A program made the position numbers and the translations under genes. Positions 60,648 through 64,000 of a stretch of DNA of 64,000 nucleotides are shown here, piece after piece; within the stretch, counting starts at the first letter, position 1; the number at the start of each line of letters is the position of its first letter. Source of the DNA: Symbiodinium natans (Eukaryota; Sar; Dinophyceae; Suessiales; Symbiodiniaceae); the NCBI GenBank assembly GCA_905221605.1, contig CAJNDS010002301.1, forward strand, positions 1,923,192 through 1,987,191. The letters are read 5' to 3'. Under the pieces are notes generated by a model. That model saw nothing but the letters and a program-made list of their open reading frames with translations. It did no database searches and was not told the origin of the DNA.

Positions 60648-60680
60648 TGATAATAAGGGCACCCTTTTTCGGGGTTGGCT
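60648..60680. mobile_element. Family A fragment
   Basis: ATATGATAATAAGGGCACCC ... GGGGTTGGCT, abutting a family K element. Confidence 0.5.
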
Positions 60681-60685
60681 AGTTT

Positions 60686-60797
60686 CTTGGCTGCACTTAA
60701 GAGGGTAGCTAAAAGCTAACTTTTAGCTGCCTTTATTAAGAAACCCAATAAACCAAACAAGGCTAAGGATCCAAAGTTACAGTAAAGCACCACAAAG
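60686..60797. mobile_element. Element family K copy 4
   Basis: CTTGGCTGCACTTAAGAGGG ... AAACCCAATAAACC ... GTTACAGTAAAGCACCACAA AG end. Close to the ankyrin intron 7 copy. Confidence 0.75.
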
Positions 60798-61017
60798 CTT
60801 TATACGAGAACTTTGAACCAACAAAGGGAAAAGGGACCAAGCTTCAGGCCTTGCACAACATCGCACGCGCTGTGCGTGAAACCCTAAAGCGCCACTTGAC
60901 AGTGTCTGACCCCCAAATGCTACACACCCACCCTAAAACCCCCGAAAAGGGCCCTGAGTAGGAACCCTGAACCCTAAACCCTAAACCCTAAACCCTAAAC
61001 CCTAAACTCCTGCTCAG

Positions 61018-61094
61018 GCATGCTGGGCCCATTTGCTGGCACTGCCGCGCGGACATTCTCGAGGCTCGGCTTTGTCGAGCCCCTCTTCCGTCGG
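61018..61094 (+). CDS. Possible plus-strand exon (MLGPFAGTAARTFSRLGF)
   Basis: TGCTCAG|GCATGC acceptor, donor GTCGG|GTGTTT, 77 nt open. Unidentified. Confidence 0.35.
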
Positions 61095-61099
61095 GTGTT

Positions 61100-62540
61100 T
61101 TGAGGGTCTTTTTGGGGTTAAAAATAAAAGTCTTCCAGGTTTAGGGCTTGGGGGTGTTTAGGGTCTGAAGGCTTTAGAGCTTTAAGGCCTAATGGTTTAC
61201 AGCTCTAAGGCTTAGTGGTTGAAAGGAGTCATGGGTTGAAACATAAGCCTGAACATATAAGATCCTGCTGGCTTCCAAACATGGACTGATGCGGTGGGCC
61301 AGGAGGTGACCCTGGAGATATATACACTGTGAAACCCTGGCCCCGGCCGAAAAGATGGGCTGGCCCGTTTCGCGGCTCATGGTGCGCAAAGGTGTTGGGA
61401 CGATTGAAAATGTACACGTCGCACGTCAAAGCTGCCAACCCTACAGCAGAGAACGCTCCGAAACCCTAAACCCTAAACCCTAAGCCCTAAACCCTAAACT
61501 CCCTCAGCCAGCCCATCTGGGTAAACACAAAGGGCAGCCATGCACATGGTGGCGCATACAGCATGCCCTGAACCCTAAACCCCATGATGCCCTGCACAGG
61601 CGTCCTGAAATGCTACGTAACCCTAAACCCTAAACCCTAAACCCTAAACCCCAAGCAAATTTCTGCACTTCGGGATCTATCCACCTTTGTCTTTGTATAT
61701 ACCCGCAGAGGGCACCAGGCTTCTTTTTGTTGGGCTCAAGGGCCCTGAAGTGTTCAGGGCTCTCAGAGGTGCATGTGTAGATGTTCAAGGCATGCAGCAC
61801 GCCCCCCCCCCCCCCCCCCCCCAAAACTCAGCTACGAATTGCTCAAGAACCCCCCGCAAACAAAAATGATTAATAGTAATCCCTATATTCCCTTATAAGG
61901 TAGAATATTCTTTATTCTTTGGGAAGGGTTCCTAAGCAATTTGCAGTCAGTAGTGGGACGCAGTAGAGTGACGGCCGTGGCAAAGCTCACACCACTCCAC
62001 GGCGGCCGAGTTTGATCCATGGTCCTGCGTTGGGCTGCTGTAGGGTTTAGGGCTTAGGGCTTAGGGCTTAGGGCTTAGGGTTTAGGGTTAGGGTTCAGGG
62101 TTTTATATTCAGGAACTTGAAATCAGGGTTCCACAGTTTAGGCAACGAAGGATGTGATCTCAATTTTTTCCACAGGAACACACCATAACCCTAAACCTTA
62201 AATCCTCTACTTAACCCCATGACTTAACCCTCAACCACCCGGAAAAAGACCTGCAAGTGCCCACCCAAACGCAGCACCCCACCCTCAAGAGATTCAACCA
62301 CGGATCCTTCGTAGTAGGCCCTCAACCCTAAGCCCCTCCCCCCGAGGTACAAGTAGAGTCAGGAGTCAGAAAGGCTAAGTAAGGGGAAAATTCTACAACA
62401 AACCACCCTAGCTATACTTAGTACATGAAGCGTTGCCCCTCCTTGTAGGGAATTGGGGGGGGGGGGGGGGGTTGGGGGGGGGGGGGGGGGGGGGGCATGT
62501 TAGCAGTGTTTGCATGAACCCTTTTGGTTCGCAACCTAGG
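61100..62540. other. Unique sequence with short arrays, family M copy and homopolymers
   Basis: Family M copy 61842-61936 (TTGCTCAAGAACCCC ... GGGTTCCTAAGCAATTT), long C run (61802-61822), G runs (62455-62495). No gene supported. Confidence 0.45.
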
Positions 62541-62860
62541 GTTTGGGGTTTAGGGTTTAGGGGTACGTAGTAGGGAACTAGGGAACTAGGGAAGTAAAGG
62601 GTTTAGGGTTTAGGGTCCTCCTACATGAAGTAGGATTGTTATTGATCATACACTCACCCATCACAGCAATATGGACCATACCTCATATGACTCATAAAGG
62701 GATGGTACAGGAACCCTTGTTAATGAACCAGCAAAGCAAGTAGGGGTTCTTCATCAAGCCCCCCCCCCCCCCCCCCCCCCAGTAGCCCTCGTTCAATGCG
62801 AGCCGAACCCTAACAAGGGCAAAGGGTGGCTTGTCGCTGGGGCGGGTGCTATGCATAAAA

Positions 62861-62892
<32 letters not shown>

Positions 62893-63310
62893 TATGTATT
62901 ACGTATGTATATGGAACCCACAACCTGGGCAGCCCTAAAACCCTCAAAGCTCAAACCCTAAAAATCCTAAAGCCCTAAAGCCCAAAAGCGAAAACCCTAA
63001 AACCCCAAACCCTAAAAGGCCCAAAAAACCAAAAACACCTAAAGCCCTAAAGCCCCTAACCCAAAAAGCATAAAAGCCCTAAAGCCACTAAACCCAACAA
63101 CCCCAAAACTAAAGACCTCAGACCCTGAACCCTAGAACCCAAACATCCCTAAACCCTACACCTGAGACCCTAAACCCTAAAGCTAATTTTTCCCTAAAAC
63201 ACCGAAGGCCCCAAATTCCCCAAAAGCCCCAAAACCCTGAAAGCCTAAAACCCACCCCAAAATCCCAAAAGCCCTAAAAGCCCTAAACCCCACAACCCTC
63301 AAACCCTGCC
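62541..63310. other. C and AT tracts then CCCTAAA-variant region
   Basis: Poly-C at 62761-62780, (AT)n at about 62858-62893, then AAAGCCCTAAA-type degenerate repeats to 63300. No gene. Confidence 0.5.
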
Positions 63311-63421
63311 TAGAGCCAAGAATAACCTAGGAATGAAAAGGGCGCCCGTTTTGGTTTAAAGGGGCTTATAAGGGAGCCCAAACCCGAAAAAAAGGGAATA
63401 CGGGCCTACTCGGGTCCTAGC
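63311..63421. mobile_element. Inverted-repeat element, family G copy 5
   Basis: CCAAGAATAACCTAGGAATG ... GGCGCCCGTTTTGGTTTAAAGGGGCTTATAAGGGAGCCC ... GCCTACTCGGGTCCTAG. Confidence 0.65.
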
Positions 63422-64000
63422 CCTAAACCCTAAACCCTAAATCCTAAACTCTAAACCCTAAGCCTACACATAAAATTCTTCCCCTGACGTCCTCCGAGTC
63501 TGGTGCAGACCGGACGGTCGCCGCGCTACGGAAGCGGCTGATGGCTGTGGGGCCCTGACGGTGTTGGCCCACCTGCGGCTTTCAGGGTTTAGGGTTTAGG
63601 GCTTAGGGTTTGGGGATTTTGCCGGCAGCCTCCAAAGTCCGTTGCCCAAAAAGGGTTTAGGGGTTTGAGGGATCTTGTGGGATTCTGTGGGGTTTAGGGG
63701 GTTTTAGGGGATGTTAGGGACAGGGGCTTTTCGGGCTCTTTTTTGGGTGATTTTTCGTCGGGCTCTTGAGGCTCTATTGGAGCTTTTGGGGGGCTTCGGA
63801 GATTTTAGGGGCTTCAAGGCTCTTGTAAATAGGGGCTTCAGGGTTCAGGGTATTAGGGATCTCGGGGGTCTAGGGTTTTTTTTCGGGCTTTAGGGTTTAG
63901 GGGCATTTGGGCTTTAGGGTTTCAGGTTTTTGAGGGTTTAGGATTCCAGCCGGGCTAGGGAGGTTTAGGCTTTAGGGTTTAGGAGGGTCTTTGCGTCACA
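63422..64000. other. Short islands and G-rich TTTAGGG variants
   Basis: The island at 63480-63580 is open on both strands but unidentified. From 63590 on, irregular TTTTAGGGG/TTTAGGG variants. Confidence 0.45.

Noticed and set aside
14000-64000. CRISPR array
   Set aside because: Short repeats are contiguous telomere-type units or dispersed inverted-repeat elements; no regular spacers.

Overview
The window looks like nuclear DNA of a dinoflagellate or close alveolate relative. This is an inference from four things: TTTAGGG-type (plant and dinoflagellate-type) telomeric repeats scattered throughout; very short exons separated by introns; introns that use GT, GC and GA donors with AG|G acceptors; and many short inverted-repeat elements acting as introns. 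I saw no bacterial operons, CRISPR, rRNA or convincing tRNA.

Region 1 (1-1122): two exons of a minus-strand EF-hand gene lie in telomere-like repeats. Region 2 (1123-13197): a block of about 12 kb bounded by perfect 22-bp inverted repeats. It carries a 1335-aa protein with a C-terminal Ulp1/C48-like cysteine protease domain, an upstream ORF overlapping it by ATGA, a 248-bp satellite, a split gene with small coding islands, a zinc-ribbon/coiled-coil protein and a helical protein. All coding is on the minus strand. The pentamer CTNAG is strongly over-represented through the block and stops near its ends. I read it as a large mobile or virus-like element of unknown class.

Region 3 (about 13.2-46 kb and 49.5-64 kb): short coding islands, many encoding thrombospondin type 1 (TSP1) pieces on the minus strand, embedded in telomere-like arrays and at least a dozen families of 70-150 bp inverted-repeat elements. 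In most islands the left flank on the + strand is a CCCTAAA array and the right flank a TTTAGGG array, so introns tend to start with G-strand repeats and end with C-strand repeats.

Region 4 (46042-49200): a nearly complete minus-strand ankyrin-repeat gene. By joining ten exons by eye I get a continuous 1758-nt frame (585 aa, 13 ankyrin repeats). Its nine introns show how introns arise here: at least three are inverted-repeat elements or element/array insertions bounded by 4-bp target duplications where the duplication supplies the donor, a fourth follows the same rule with GT, and two are telomeric-repeat arrays bounded by 14- and 17-nt duplications. Region 5 (54.5-58.3 kb): a miniature LTR retrotransposon (199-bp LTRs, 5-bp target duplication within a telomeric array) and a 195-bp-arm hairpin between two long (TAC)n arrays. 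Exon boundaries were set by hand from reading frame and splice-site consensus and have not been tested against transcripts.
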